Both the position numbers and the translations under genes were made by a program. From Phlebiopsis flavidoalba (taxonomy: Eukaryota > Basidiomycota > Agaricomycetes > Polyporales > Phanerochaetaceae), in assembly GCA_035772785.1 (NCBI GenBank), contig JAOCPU010000003.1:248001-312000 (forward strand): 64,000 bases of DNA, given 5' to 3'. Below are positions 12,392 to 24,329 of this stretch, piece after piece (the first letter of the stretch is position 1; each line of letters opens with the position of its first letter). The notes under the pieces were generated by a model, which was given only the letters and a program-made list of their open reading frames with translations, searched no databases and had not been told where the DNA came from.

Positions 12392-14327
12392 TCATACATC
12401 GGTGGGCTGTCCTAGTACACGGGGTGTTGTTCCGACTGCGCGTGAGGCTGCGGTAGAGAGCCGGCGATCGCGATCCGTGTGCCAGGGAGTTGTCGCCGTG
12501 GTGGGCGACGCGACGGCGGACTGCGGCGCGGACTCTCGTGTCGAATGTGCGACGGTGAGGGGGTATGCCTGCTCGGAATGGAGACGAGGGGAGTATGTGT
12601 GATGGATGTCATGTGACTCCCGCCGGAGTACGGTCATCTCGCATAGTATGCGTCGTCTGCATATGGGTTTGCGGGAGCACTCGAGCGTGGTGGCGGCGGC
12701 ATAGTTGTGTCACCGCCAAGCGCTATAGCTCCGCTCACCGGTGCTGCTTGCGGGCATTCGTGAATGCCCGCCTGTGACAGGTCGGCATATGCTGCTTGGT
12801 GAGGCGTACGGTGTGATGTGCGTAAGACGCCAGAGCTGCTGGGCATTGCCACTCATGTGGCCTGTGGCCGTTGTACACATCTGTGTTAAATCCTTGACGG
12901 GGCCCCTGCGCGGTGTGCGGAATAATCTGGATACTGTTGTTGGAGATTGTACAGAAGAATCTAGGACACATGTGTATTGCATGAGTTTGAGTTCTGGTCA
13001 AGCATAATTTTATACTCACACGTCGCGCTACGGGTTGGGTGCCCATATTGCTGAGCTGCTGACGAGGCGTATATGTTGGTTTTGGCCATACGCCCCACCG
13101 GTCGCAAGGAACTGGCTGTTGGCCTCAGGTGGGGGAATAGTGGGTACAGCAGGCACGGTGAGGTATCGGGGCAATAGGAGGCGGGGCTTGTGGAGTAGGC
13201 GGAATATGATGATGACGTTTTGCGTATGGCCACTGGCCTGTCTTCTTGGCTGCGGGGGTAGGAGCCGTTGTTTTGAGAGGGGGCGGCGTTGTTGTAGTAG
13301 TCGTCCACCGCGCGACTGCCTGGAGGCGCCTGAGAGTAACCTCCTGCGTACGGCCTTGCGCCTGGCGGCGACGAGGTACCATTTCCGAGCATCATGCTGC
13401 AGTACCCCGCACCTACACCTGCACCTACACCCTGATTAGGCCGGTTAAGGCAGAATCTGATCGCCATCCTCGATGTACTCTTCCGGATCTACCTTTGTGA
13501 GAGGCTGACTTGGGTCGTACTCCTGGAAAGCGGGAAGGCCAACTTCCTGACGTTGTTGTCTCGCCTTACGATCAGCTTCGGCCTTCACAGCATCGAGACG
13601 CATCTGATCTGCATATCCATCCTCGGTGGTCGGAGCTTTCTTGTCAGTCCCACGAGGCCGTCTGGAGATGCAGCATCGTCCGAGTCCGAAAAAGCACCCC
13701 GCGAAGAAGAGACACAACCAAGCGGCAAGCGTCAGCCATATCGCCATGCCAATGCTTGCGGATCCTCCTTTCACGGAGTTAATGCGTGACTTGGCGATGA
13801 AGAAGAATGCGAGGTCGAAGATGAACGCAATGAGGGCGACTGCTGCGCCGAAGCCAGATATGCACGTGCTGAAGCATACCATGGAGAATTCGCGTATGTG
13901 GGCAAGGAGGCCGAACACAGCGGAAATGGCAAGCAAGGATGAGCGCAACAATATGCAGAACGAGTGCATATGTGATCCATTTGACAACGACGTTGGGGAT
14001 CTGTATGGGGAGGTCGTTGCCGACCAGGCCATTGATGTCTGTATTACCGCAATGAGGGGACCAAGGCGGGAAACCAAGTAATCGCGACTTACCGAGCTGG
14101 TATCCGACGCTCGGTTTAGAGCACGTCGTTTCCGTTGGACAGCTCTATGCAATATCCGAGTGCGCCGAAGGTGATTTGAGCCATTAAATTCCCTGGTCCC
14201 GAGAGCGAAGCCATTGAGGAAGAAGACGGGATTTAAAGTATGGTACAGAGAAGGAAACGATGGCAAGGAGGACGGCGGCTGCGAGGGTGACAAGGAAGCC
14301 AGGCGTAGCTGGTCGGAGGAGGCCCAT
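12392..14327 (-). CDS. PalI/Rim9 family pH-sensing membrane protein (SUR7 fold) with proline/tyrosine-rich tail
   Basis: PalI/Rim9 is a four-TM plasma-membrane protein that helps the PalH/Rim21 sensor in the ambient-pH (Rim/Pal) pathway. The start at 14327 opens with MGLLRPATPGFLVTLAAAVL, the first TM segment. After short exons, a long clean stretch (about 13980-13640) contains ISAVFGLLAHIREFSM, GFGAAVALIAFIFDLAFFFI, the SUR7-typical SRINSVKGGSASIGMAIWL, and the fourth TM segment AAWLCLFFAGCFFGLGRCC. It is followed by a basic/polar tail, TTEDGYADQMRLDAVKAEA and FQEYDPSQPLTKVDPEEYIE (to 13450), then a Pro/Tyr/Ser-rich low-complexity region down to about 12400. The end is uncertain because two frames close at 12392 and 12412. 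The tail is poorly conserved in the family. Confidence 0.82.
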
Positions 14328-15259
14328 GGGAGCGATGTCACTGAGACCAGCAGGACAGGGAACGGAGAGGAGACGGTGGTTGTGCAGATAGACGCTGTTG
14401 CCGAGCGTTTCTATGGGGCTGTCTGCCTTTTCAATCACTGAACAGAGATTCATGGGAGGCAGTGAGCCACCGTCACAGCCGTCACGCCCCATCTCCCCGT
14501 CACGCTCCGCCGAGGCATTGCTTGCACTGCATTCCAAGAATTGATCCAAAGCGCAGGCAGAAGCAGAAATTGTACATTTTACAGCGGTTCGGAGCGGCGC
14601 GTCGTGCAATATAGCGGCTAGCCATGGCTTTCGACAAATTCAATAGCCCACGTCCGTCACACACGGCATGGATAACGCCTCGTCGATATCCAGTCGAGCA
14701 GAAATCCCGCAGCATTTGCGAGGCCGAAAAGTCTATGCCCTGCTTACGCCCTTGCTCAACTCCTGGTGGCCATACTTATCTCGTATCGATGCTGCCCCTC
14801 GTGCATGATCGAGAGACGCGTCGAACACGTTGCTGTAATGCTACCGTGCGTATGTATAACCACGTAGAGTGTCCCGCGTTCGTACTAGGATCTTCAACCT
14901 TGAGAAACGGGCAGAAATGTGGTGTAGCGGCACCGCCAGCTTTGTAAGTCGGTAGCGAAAGCAAGCAAATAGATGATTTGTGTGTACGGCGAGACAGGCG
15001 GGGCCGCAGACAAGTCCAAGGGAGTCAAGACAAGCGCTCTAGACCAAGTATTTATAAGCCTGCCCTAAAGTCGATCGATAAGCCCAAGTGATACACTGTA
15101 AAAACTTCGACCAGACCTCTTCGCCAGAGCTTGCAGCCTCCGTGCTCTGCTGCGAATCTACCCCATCTCTTTTTCTTTGTTCTCAAAGGTCGATCTCTGC
15201 AGCGAGCTCGCCCATCCCAGCAACCCAGTGTATCATTACCCTTGTAAAAACTAGCCACC
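14328..15259. other. Divergent intergenic/promoter region between PalI and eEF2
   Basis: This 0.9-kb stretch lies between the PalI start (minus) and the eEF2 start (plus), so it should hold two promoters and 5' UTRs. No convincing protein is seen; open frames here lack family features. It becomes pyrimidine-rich close to eEF2 (about 15110-15200), which is common before highly expressed fungal genes. Confidence 0.5.
15049..15058 (+). promoter_or_regulatory. Candidate TATA-like element upstream of eEF2
   Basis: The sequence TATTTATAAG sits about 200 bp before the eEF2 ATG and is followed by CT-rich sequence. The position is plausible for a core promoter with a 5' UTR of 100-150 nt, but no transcript start is known. 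Confidence 0.35.
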
Positions 15260-18232
15260 ATGGTGTAAGTCCCGTCCATCTCGCTAAAATATGTAACGAG
15301 GTGCTAATTCATGAATCCCCCACCCCAGTAACTTCACCGTAGGCACGTATAAATGCATAGTACGCATAGAAATGCGGTCTTACCAAATTTTGCTATGCAG
15401 ACCAGATCCGGGCCCTCATGGACAAAGCCCACTAACATTCGTAACATGAGTGTTATTGCCCATGGTACGTCAGAAAAGTACCCTATTCCTAATGCTACGA
15501 GCTCACGTCCGTCCGTGCAGTCGACCATGGTTTACGGAAAGTCTACCCTCACCGACTCGCTGGTCTCCAAGGCCGGTATCATTGCTTCCGCGAAGGCGGG
15601 AGACATGCGTTTCACGGATACCCGTGAGGATGAAAAGGAGCGTGGGTATCACAATCAAGTCCACCGCTATCTCCATGTACTTCGAGGTCGATAAGGAAGA
15701 TGTCGGTGCCATTAAGCAGAAGACTGACGGTATGCAAAACATCGTCTCTCGCCAATCGCTCCACTCACTCATCTTCGATTACAGGCAACGAGTTTCTTGA
15801 TTAACCTGATTGACTCCCCCGGACACGTTTGATTTCTCGTCAGAAGTCACCCGCCGCTCTCCGTGTCACCGATGGTGCCCTTGTCGTCGTCGATTGCGTT
15901 GACGGTGTCTGCGTCCAGACCGAGACTGTGCTGCGTCAGGCTCTTACCGAGCGCATCAAGCCCGTTGTTGTCATCAACAAGGTTGACCGTGCTCTTCTCG
16001 AGCTCCAGGTCGACAAGGAGGACCTTTTCCAGTCTTTCCGTCGCACCATCGAGAACGTTAACGTCATCATCTCCACCTACAACGATGCCGCCCCTTGGCG
16101 ATGTCCAGTCTACCCCGAAAAGGGTACCGTCGCTTTCGGTTCCGGTCTTCACGGATGGGGCTTTCACCCTTCGCCAATTCGCCGCCCGTTACGCCAAGAA
16201 GTTCGGTGTCGACAAGGAGAAGATGATGGCCAAGCTCTGGGGCGACAACTTCTTCAACCCCGCTAACCCGCAAGTGGTCGACCAAGTCTACCGATGCTGA
16301 CGGCAAGCCTCTTTCGACCGTGCCTTCAACATGTTCGTTCTCGACCCCATCTTCAAGATCTTCGATGCGTCCCATGAACTTCAAGAAGGATGCCATCGGC
16401 CCCATGCTCGAGAAGCTCGATGTCAAGCTCAGCCCCCTGATGAGCGTGAGCTCGAGGGCAAAGGCTCTCCTCAAGGTCGTCATGCGCAAGTGTCTTGCCT
16501 GCTGGTGACTCCCTCCTGGAGATGATTGTCATCAACCTCCCCTCCCCCGCCACCGCTCAGCGCTACCGTGTTGAGACCCTCTACGAGGGTCCCATGGACG
16601 ACGAGACCGCATTGGTATCCGCGACTGTGACCCCCGCTGGCCCCCTTTGCTTGTACGTCTCCAGATGGTGTCCTACCTCCGATAAGGGTCGCTTCTAACG
16701 CCTTCGGTCGTGTCTTCTCCGGTACCGTCCGTGCTGGCCCCAAGATCCGCATTCAGGGCCCCAACTACGTTCCCGGCAAGAAGGATGACTTGTTCGTCAA
16801 GTCCATTCAGCGCACTATTCTCATGATGGGTCGTTACAATCGAACCCATTGAGGACTGCCCTGCCGGTAACATCGTCGGTCTCGTCGGGTATCGACCAGT
16901 TCTTGCTCAAGAGCGGTACCCTCCACCGACCATCCGACACCGCAACAACATGAAGGTCATGAAGTTCTCCGTGTCCCCTGTCGTCCAGGTCGCCGTCGAG
17001 GTTAAGAACGCTGCCGATCTCCCCAAGCTCGTCGAAGGTCTCAAGCGTCTCTCGAAGTCCGACCCCTGTGTCCAGGCTTGGATCTCCGAGTCCGGTGAGC
17101 ACATCGTCGCTGGTGCTGGCGAGCTCCACTTGGAAATTTGCTTGAAGGTTTGTGCACACATAATAGTCTCCGTTTACGCGTTACTCAAATCCCACTTAGG
17201 ATCTCCAAGAGGACCACGCTGGTGTCCCCCTGAAGGTCTCCCGACCCCGTCGTTGGCTACCGTGAGACTGTCAAGGCTGAGTCCTCGATTGTTGCCCTCT
17301 CGAAGTCGCAGAACAAGCACAACCGTCTCTACGTCAAGGCCATGCCCATTGACGAGGAGCTTACCCTCGCGATCGAGAACGGCAAGGTCAGCTCTCGTGA
17401 CGATTACAAGCTCCGTGCTCGTCTCCTCGCCGACGAGTTCGGCTTGGGATGTCACCGATGCCCAGGAAGATCTGGTGTTTCGGTCCCGACACCACTGGCC
17501 CTAACCTGTTGGTCGATGTCACCAAGGGTGTTCAGTACCTCAACGAAATCAAGGATTCTTGCGTTGCTGGCGTTCCAGTGGGCGACCAAGGAAGGTGTCT
17601 GCGCTGAGGAGAACATGCGTGGTGTCCGCTTCAACGTCCTCGATGTCACTGTGAGTTCAACGATTTGGTGTCGACAGAATCTTGTACTAACGCATTTCCT
17701 AGCTCCACAACTGATGTTAGCCATTCACCGTGGTGGAAGGACAGATCATCCCCACTTGCCGTCGTGTCTGCTACGCGGCGTGCTTGCTCGCCACCCACGG
17801 TCTCCAGGAGCCCGTCTACCTCGTCGAGATCCAGTGCCCCGAGGAAACGCCCATCGGTGGTATCTACTCCGTCCTCAACAAGCGTCGTGGACAGGTCTTC
17901 TCTGAGGAGCAGCGCCCCGGAACCCCCACTCTTGAGTCACCATCAAAGGCATACCTTTCCCCATCATGGAGTCGTTCGGCTTCAACGGTGAGCTCCGTGC
18001 TGGCGACGTCTGGCCAGGCGCGTTCCCATCAGTCGTTATGGATCACTGGGAGTTGATGAACGGCTGTAAGCATTATTTCTTCTTGTACGTCGCGGGCATG
18101 TACTTATACACCCTTCCAGCTCCCCTCGACAAGGGCAGCAAGCTCGAGGAGCTCGTCAAGAGCATCCGTACACGCAAGGGTCTCAAGCCCGATATCCCCC
18201 CTCTGGATACCTACTTACGACAAGCTCTATAA
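15260..18232 (+). CDS. EFT1: Translation elongation factor 2 (eEF2)
   Basis: eEF2 is the GTPase that moves the ribosome along mRNA; it is the diphthamide-modified translocase. The start at 15260 (CCACCATGG context) gives exon ATGGT, intron 1 (15265-15328), a 14-nt exon 2, intron 2 (15343-15400, GCACGT donor), and intron 3 (15465-15520). The protein then reads [19 protein letters not shown], a damaged VDHGKST G1 motif, [29 protein letters not shown] (switch I), DSPGHVDFSSEV (G3), and [20 protein letters not shown] (G4). Domains II-V follow in order through [75 protein letters not shown] sequence and IPPLDTY near 18215. Well over ten indels interrupt the frame. In a single-copy essential gene these must be consensus errors unless another copy exists. 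The stop is given as 18232 but the last codons are shifted. The symbol follows yeast usage. Confidence 0.95.
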
Positions 18233-18635
18233 GAAAGTGTACACTTTGCCAAGCTGTTCAATTTGTGTCATGTATCGTCCACTGTGTTCCTCCTAGCTCG
18301 CCGCATCTGTAACTCTTTCGTGAATTTGCATTCTCTCATTTTTTCCGGGTTTCAATGTACTGCCACCTACTCCACCTCTACGTCTACGCCCGTGTAGAAA
18401 TAGAGTGATTTTAGGAAGTATAAGTCCAAACCTAGAGTGTGGGAGCGCGGTACGCATGATGTCCTAGCGCGACAAATGGTGGCGGAGCCGCATGTTTGGA
18501 AGCTTAGTGGGACATGACTGAACTTCGGTGCCGTGCAACTTTGAGACGAAGAGATTGGCTCCGCATGAGGTTGATATTTATAAGGCGAAAGGAAACATCT
18601 CGAGTGAAACCTGCCAGGGAAGCCTAGCCATCGCC
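18233..18635. other. eEF2 3' UTR and intergenic spacer
   Basis: T-rich sequence after the eEF2 stop, consistent with 3' UTR and terminator, then the 5' region of the kinase-like gene. No further gene seen. Confidence 0.45.
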
Positions 18636-19819
18636 ATGGCTGACAAGGATCTCGCGACGGTGCATGACCTTCTGGCTTATCTGCAACTCACAGCGTGTTC
18701 GCAAGTTCGAGGGCGGAAGCTCTGACCGGCGGGTTCGTGGGAAAAATTATGTTTTTCGTATACACCTCCGACAGCCCTACGAGGGGAGGCCAACCCATTG
18801 TTGTCAAGCATGGGGAAGCGTATATTCCGGGAATGCCACTTTTGCGTTCTCACTAGACAGACAAGTACGTCCATCGATATTTCAACTCTGAGAATCATCA
18901 TTCATAGGGGCTGTCTAGAAATACGATTCCGCTGCTATAGGTCGGAGACGTGCGTAGAGATGCTCTGCCCGCTACGTGCCCTCGTAACGACCCCAGAAGT
19001 GCACCTGGTTGACGAAGTCGCCAATCTCATTGTCATGGACGATTTGGGGGTGTCGACGAGGCCGTCGTGCTGAAGGATTACTTTGCTCGCGAACAAGCTA
19101 TCCCCATCGACGGCACGTAACCGTAGGCTCCGCGCTCGGGAGAGTTTGCCTGAAGCCCGCTGCACGAGTGGGAATAAGGACCGGGAGGTTTTGTTGAACG
19201 TCTTTGAAGGAAACACACAGGCGAGGGCTCTATCCGCTTGGGCCACCTACGGCAGATTACTCGAGACGCTGTCCGGGGACACCCGCCCGGAAGCCCTGCT
19301 CAGTCCTCCACTTGACATAGCCAGGACAAGCTAGACACGCTCAGGAGATCGCGGATTCGGCATCCCAGACATCATGCGCACCGGCAAACGAGTGACGCTC
19401 TGCTCCATGGGGACTTATCTGGCCGGGAAACGTCATGTTGAGGCTGAAGGGCGAGGGAGAGGCAGTAGAGGTGGAACAGATGTTTTGTGCTGTGACTGGG
19501 AACTGTGCAAGCCAGGACGTCCGGGCTTCGACATTTGGGCAGTTCTAGGTGCTGAGCTTCATCAGGCACGGCTCGTTCTATCCGTCCACGACGGACAGGC
19601 GCGGCGAGCAGCTTGATGACCTCGCTTCTGGAGGCGTACCGGGTTCAGCGCGGAGGCGAGGACATGACGGAGGTCGTAAAGGATCGCACAGAAGCACGCA
19701 CGTTTGGAGTGCACACTAGCGGTGTGGACTCCGAGGGGGCCGTCGTGGGCGGACAAAAGTGTGGTCAGGAAGATTGTGATGGCAGGGAGTGGAACGTCCC
19801 TCTTGGAGACAAAGGGTGA
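18636..19819 (+). CDS. APH/methylthioribose-kinase-like small-molecule phosphotransferase
   Basis: The start at 18636 reads MADKDLATVHDLLAYL. Then come IHLRQPYEGRPT, a VVKHGEAYxPGNATFAFSLDRQ block (18755-18870) carrying the ATP-binding lysine region, LVTTPEVHLVDEVANLIVMD (18980-19040), HEWGKDREVLLNVFEGNT, ALSAWATYGRLLETLSGDTR (19225-19280), and the catalytic Brenner-type motif, HGDLWPGN in the family, seen here as a damaged CCATGGGGACTTATCTGGCC run with WPGNVMLRLKGEGEAVE in a shifted frame (about 19408-19455). The metal-binding aspartate follows in DWELCKPGRPGFDI (19493-19540). The end is LGDKG, stop 19817-19819. The fold is that of aminoglycoside and methylthioribose kinases. In basidiomycetes this is a large family whose substrates are mostly unknown, so no substrate is assigned. 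Confidence 0.7.
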
Positions 19820-19829
19820 AGATTTTGCG

Positions 19830-20620
19830 CAATTCTCCCTTCATCCTCTTTGATGGAATAGACTTAATGAAGCAACGTACCAATTTGACCAGAGGCGGTA
19901 GAACTAAAGTTGTTAAACCTAGAGTATGTACATCGAATCGGAGGAGGATAAATGTATTCAAGATCGGGGCAAAGTAAGTCTGTTCTAAAAAATATCGCAT
20001 GCCCATATTGCCATCCGCCGCGAACCCAGATGGAGAACCAACATGTATGTGAAGAGAATGCCGTGTACGCACCCTGCTAGCACTTGTGGAATGGTGTGTG
20101 TCCAAGCCATATACGAGACCCCCTATAGCGATGGCTGTCGCCCACGGGACTACGATAGATGGTACGACAGTTCGCGTCCATGGATGATGAGGCAACACCG
20201 GATGAAGCGGCAGATATGCGCATGCCAGCAGAGTATACGCAGCATAGTACGTTATGACTGCTGAGGTGTTGTGCTGGGCATCCTGGGAAGATGATCAGGA
20301 AGAGAAGCTCGGAAGCCAGGCCACTACCTACCCGTAAGAGTTCTTTTGACGGCCTGGGGACGGATGAACAGGACGAGGCTTGACGGATGAATCTCTTCAC
20401 TGCCTTCACAGTTCTTGAGCATGTTACAGCTCCAAAGGCGAAGTACGCTATGCCAGCGGAAACGCGTGTACAAGATGGTCGCTGCCGTGAGGGCCTGTGA
20501 CAAACGACGTTAGACTGTGGGGAAGTTAGAAGATAAATGATGCTACAATCAAGAGTGAAGCATACATGTTCTAAAGATCAAGTTGCATCCCGCAATGAGG
20601 GGCTGAAGGACGGCGGTCAT
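19830..20620 (-). CDS. Unassigned multi-pass membrane protein
   Basis: A minus-strand ATG at 20620-20618 opens MTAVLQPLIAGCNLIF and is followed by a GTATGC-type donor. After the acceptor come ALTAATILYTRFRWHSVL, VKAVKRFIR, RPQAVKRTL, GSGLASELLFLIIFPG, ISAASSGVASSSMDAN and, further down, TAIAIGGLVYGLDTH. The hydrophobic segments suggest several TM helices. The pattern recalls TMEM135-like peroxisome/mitochondria-associated proteins, but the match is too weak to name. The 3' end converges on, and may overlap, the kinase-like gene; its stop is not resolved. Confidence 0.4.
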
Positions 20621-21003
20621 GATGCTCTGAGGCCGTTAATTTGACAAGTTCCCCAAGGCTGACCACAAAGAGTACAGTTCAGACATGTCTCTAATTGACG
20701 ACTTTTGAAATGGACTTACAAAAGGTTCAGTGCGAGCGGCCGCTACGGCTCGAGTGCGCTGTGTTGGCCGAGAGCCAAGAATAACGCTCCCGCAGTCGTT
20801 GCGTGGGCGCCTCTCACTAAATGTTGTTTAGTAGGCGCACAGAAGAAGTCCTTGGCCAAGTGTCTGGGGGGCTGTCCGACAGCCTCTCTCTTTGTCTCTC
20901 TCCTATTTCCTCTACCGACTCCCTTCTACTCCTCCTGCAGTGGACTCGCATTGAACTGCGGGATTGCCGAGTTTCCTCTATCCTCTTTCCTTTGCTCTCA
21001 CAC

Positions 21004-22708
21004 CATGCGTTTCACCGCGACGCACTCTGACGCGGGTCTCCCCTCTCTCTCCTGATTCCAAAATCCCTGGCCTATTCCAATCCGTACTCCGTGCCACGGA
21101 CATGCAACGGCTCTTCGGATGTGAGTATAGCTCGTACGCTTGTTGCCTTCCTCTGAAACGTGCTTGCAGCTCTGTAACCGTTCAATACGGCAACGTGACA
21201 TATGTCGGCGCCCGGGTGGGGGACGACTCCTATGCTGTCGGCACCAATAATTGTGAGCATACTTTCCTACGTTCAAGCATATGTTCAACGCTGATATCCT
21301 TTAGTGGCAACAAATCAGGACTATGACGGTGCGCATTTCCAGGATCTACCGCAGCCAGGGGCCTCATGTGGCCATCATAGTCACCCAGCAACTAAATGAC
21401 GGCGTGCGCTTATTTACAAGTCCAAACGCATAGCTTGAACGGTGCCATCCAGCTTTGCCACACGACTTGTGTATGCTCATCGTTCCTATCTGTTGAAACC
21501 TTGCTGACGCATGAAATATAACATAGTCCTTGTACATGTGGCGCCACTTGAGGCGTACCTAGGCAAAGGTATGCACGTCCTGGTTGCTGCACACATACTG
21601 ATAGTTTGACACATCAAAACTCTTTTTCCTCCCCCCCTCCCCTTCTAGTCAAGACATGGATGGATTCAAACCCTAACGATGGTACCGTATGTCCGTTACG
21701 TATATGTGTGCGGATCTGAAAAGAACATCACCACAGTCGTCCACCATGCTCATCGTGAACTCTGCGGACAACATAGCTCCGTCAGACTACGCTACACGGT
21801 GTACAAATCTGCGGGCGTCCGACACAATCTCTTACTCACCATCTTCCGCCTCCCTCACCGCGAGCGCATGGCCAACACTAGGGCTCACTGATAGATGGCA
21901 ACACCCGTCTGGGTCAATTTCCTCACACCGAAAGCCGTGACTTTCACAACTGTTCCCTACCCTCATCGATGGTACGCCGGACCGAGGGGCCAACGTTATT
22001 GGTTTTTGCTTTGGAGTACTTTCAGAGTTCACTAACATCTGGGAAAACTGCTTTCGATGTGACCGATACAACGTTTGACTGCAGCGTCATCCGAACCAAT
22101 GGCGACACGAGCACCCCCAGATGTTCCTCATCACACCACTTCCTCGACAAAGTCGTGCTCGGATTCGCGGCACCTGACCCAGAACAAGCGATACAACTAA
22201 TGCTGTCAGTGGGCGTTGGTTCTCTCGCCAAACAGGTGGAAAACTGCGTCGCTTCACAGGGCCGCGTGCCAAACTTTATGCTTGTCAGATGTTAAGTTCG
22301 TCATCAATCTATATTTACTATTCATCGTGACTGATTGCTTTTGAAGTTCTACGAGTGTACGGTAATGGCTCCGGCTTTGAGGTTGCTGCCTCTATCAATG
22401 GATGTGCAATACAGCCCAGCACACCAATTGCGACGCCCATTCCGCAAGGCTCCTCGTCTGGCACGGCCGTCTGGAAGCGCAGGCACTGCCAGCACAACTA
22501 GTCGAGCTTGAGTGGGGCGGCATCCTCTTTCCAGCTGGGACAAGGTCAGCTTCTCGCACCACTACAGCTTGGTTTGGCGTCGATGATCATTGGGGCTCTA
22601 GGCATCTTCGTGAAATGGCGGGATATTGGGACATTCTCAGTGTATAAAAAACATAGGACTCTATCGAACTCGCATTTATATTCTGAATGTGTACTTGTGA
22701 TTTTATGA
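21004..22708 (+). CDS. GPI-anchored PLC-like phosphodiesterase (PI-PLC X-domain superfamily)
   Basis: These fungal proteins share the TIM-barrel of phosphatidylinositol phospholipase C. The start at 21004 (CACCATGCG) opens a probable signal peptide. Next come YGNVTYVGA and DSYAVGTNN (about 21185-21250), where the catalytic HDSYAVG motif is disturbed by about 10 extra bases. TNQDYD, DGVRL-like sequence with LQVQTHSLNGAIQLCH (21410-21460), KTWMDSNPND (21650-21680), ISYSPSSASLTASAWPTLG (21820-21885), FDVTDTTFDCSV, HHFLDKVVLGFAAPD (22135-22180) and VENCVASQGRVPNFMLV follow. The C-terminus is Ser/Thr-rich, then a hydrophobic tail, LASMIIGALGIFV, which is a classical GPI-attachment signal. An outer-surface, cell-wall-associated role is likely; the substrate is unknown. 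The exact stop is uncertain. Confidence 0.75.
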
Positions 22709-22869
22709 TGGGACATTGCGATTGACCTCGAGACGTCGCCAGACTTGTCACCCAGTTCAAAACTATGCGTGATGTGACACATGGCCGTGACAGATCGGCA
22801 GCCAGTGACAGGTAAGAGTGCTATCTGCAGACCTGTCGGCCCAGCGAGAGTTCAGCGTCTAGACTGCTA

Positions 22870-24290
22870 CCATGAGCTTCAGCACTCAGACTTTCATCCC
22901 CTCACTCCTGGGTCGTCGATATCAGTAGTTCAAACAACATTCACACAATCATCGCGTTCTCATCGTTCTTTATCCAACACGGCAACAAACCGTCAAATTT
23001 TCCCCAGCACCACCACATCTAAATAAGCGGCCTCTTCCACGGCTATGGCTCCGACCACATCGACCATCCAAAATCCTACAGCTCCGCGTACCAGAACTGC
23101 TGGTATAGGTTGTTGTCTTATTAATGTGGAAGGAACAGGTGCCGTAGTGTGCTTCATGTGTCGACGTCCGATGACGGCATATCCGCTTGTGATATTTGTG
23201 AGTCTAATTGGGATGCATTTCCATGGCACGTGGATGGCGGTAAAGAGGATGGAGGGAGAGAATAAGGTGATTGAAATTCGTCAAGCTGGGAGACACAGAG
23301 CATGGGGGTCGAAAGGCCAGTCCCGCCTGTCGGGTTTCAAAGGATACATAGCGAAAACTCGTGTGTGCAGGACACAGGACGACGCGGTAGTGGGCGGAAA
23401 GAAGGGAAGAAATACGTCAAGGAGAGAATATTCCCGAAAGGGTACGCCAAAGTGCAAAGTCTGTCAAGTTCAGCTTCCGTCTCGTTAATGTGGTCAGAGA
23501 GATGTGGTACTGTAATATGGTAGTCTGGAGGTAGCTTGGAGGGAAAACGAGGTATGTGCTCTCGCTGTCGATCAGCTACAGAAGATCCTATTAACGATTA
23601 CAGACGAGTGGAGGGTGGGGGAGTTGTGTGTGGTAAGTCGGAGCGTTTTTCCTAGTTTTAACGACGGCGTTCCGCTCGTGCAATTGCAGCCTTCAGGATA
23701 TGTCCCGAGCAATTCAAATGGAGAGAGGGCTGTGCGAATATGCCCGTTCATAGTAAACGTGGAATGAAGTTTACAACGATGCAGCAACAGTCAGCAAGGA
23801 ATGCGAAGCCGGAGTCTAGCACGGTGATGAGGAAATTGAATCGGTGTCTAGCACTTCCTCCCCCAGGCAAACTCTCCCAGCCGGTATCACAACAGCTGTT
23901 CCCTAGATGCCGCGTGGCCCTGTCCAATGCGCATTTTTAGTTGCCAACCAGCGGGTGATGGGCCCGCTCTTACGAGATACGTGGATCCGCACCCTCTGCT
24001 AATGCATGTTCCACGGAGGAATCCCTATGGTTTCCCCACCACAACGTCCCGCAGGGGGCGCAGCCCCAGCCACAACCGGGGCAACCGCCGTCGTGCCAAC
24101 CGCCGCCTCAACGCGCTAGAGACACAGGAGCAAGGTGGGACCGCATGAGCGTGGTTTCTTGTCCGGTGGTGATTCGAGGAAATGGCGCCGGTAATATGTC
24201 GAGTATCCATGGCGCGCATTCGGATGTCTGCTCTGGAGAGCATGTCTCATGCCGCTTGTATCTTAGAAGCCCCATGCAATAAGGCGGAAA
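22870..24290 (+). CDS. Unresolved plus-strand coding region, no family recognised
   Basis: An ATG at 22872 opens MSFSTQTFIPSLLGRRYQ. Downstream, plausible coding fragments on the same strand include GENKVIEIRQAG near 23255, YAKVQSLSSSASVSL near 23450-23490, EWRVGEL near 23605, VPLVQLQPSGYVPSNSNGER near 23670-23725, EEIESVSSTSSPRQTLPAGI near 23830-23890, and a Gln/Pro-rich stretch HNVPQGAQPQPQPGQPP near 24040-24090. They sit in different frames, as elsewhere in this window. Whether they form one gene or several is not clear. The spacing loosely resembles a C2-type domain with a Pro/Gln-rich tail, but this is a guess. Confidence 0.3.
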
Positions 24291-24329
24291 GTACGCATAG
24301 TACCCGTCGTCATTCATTCATTGAGTTTA

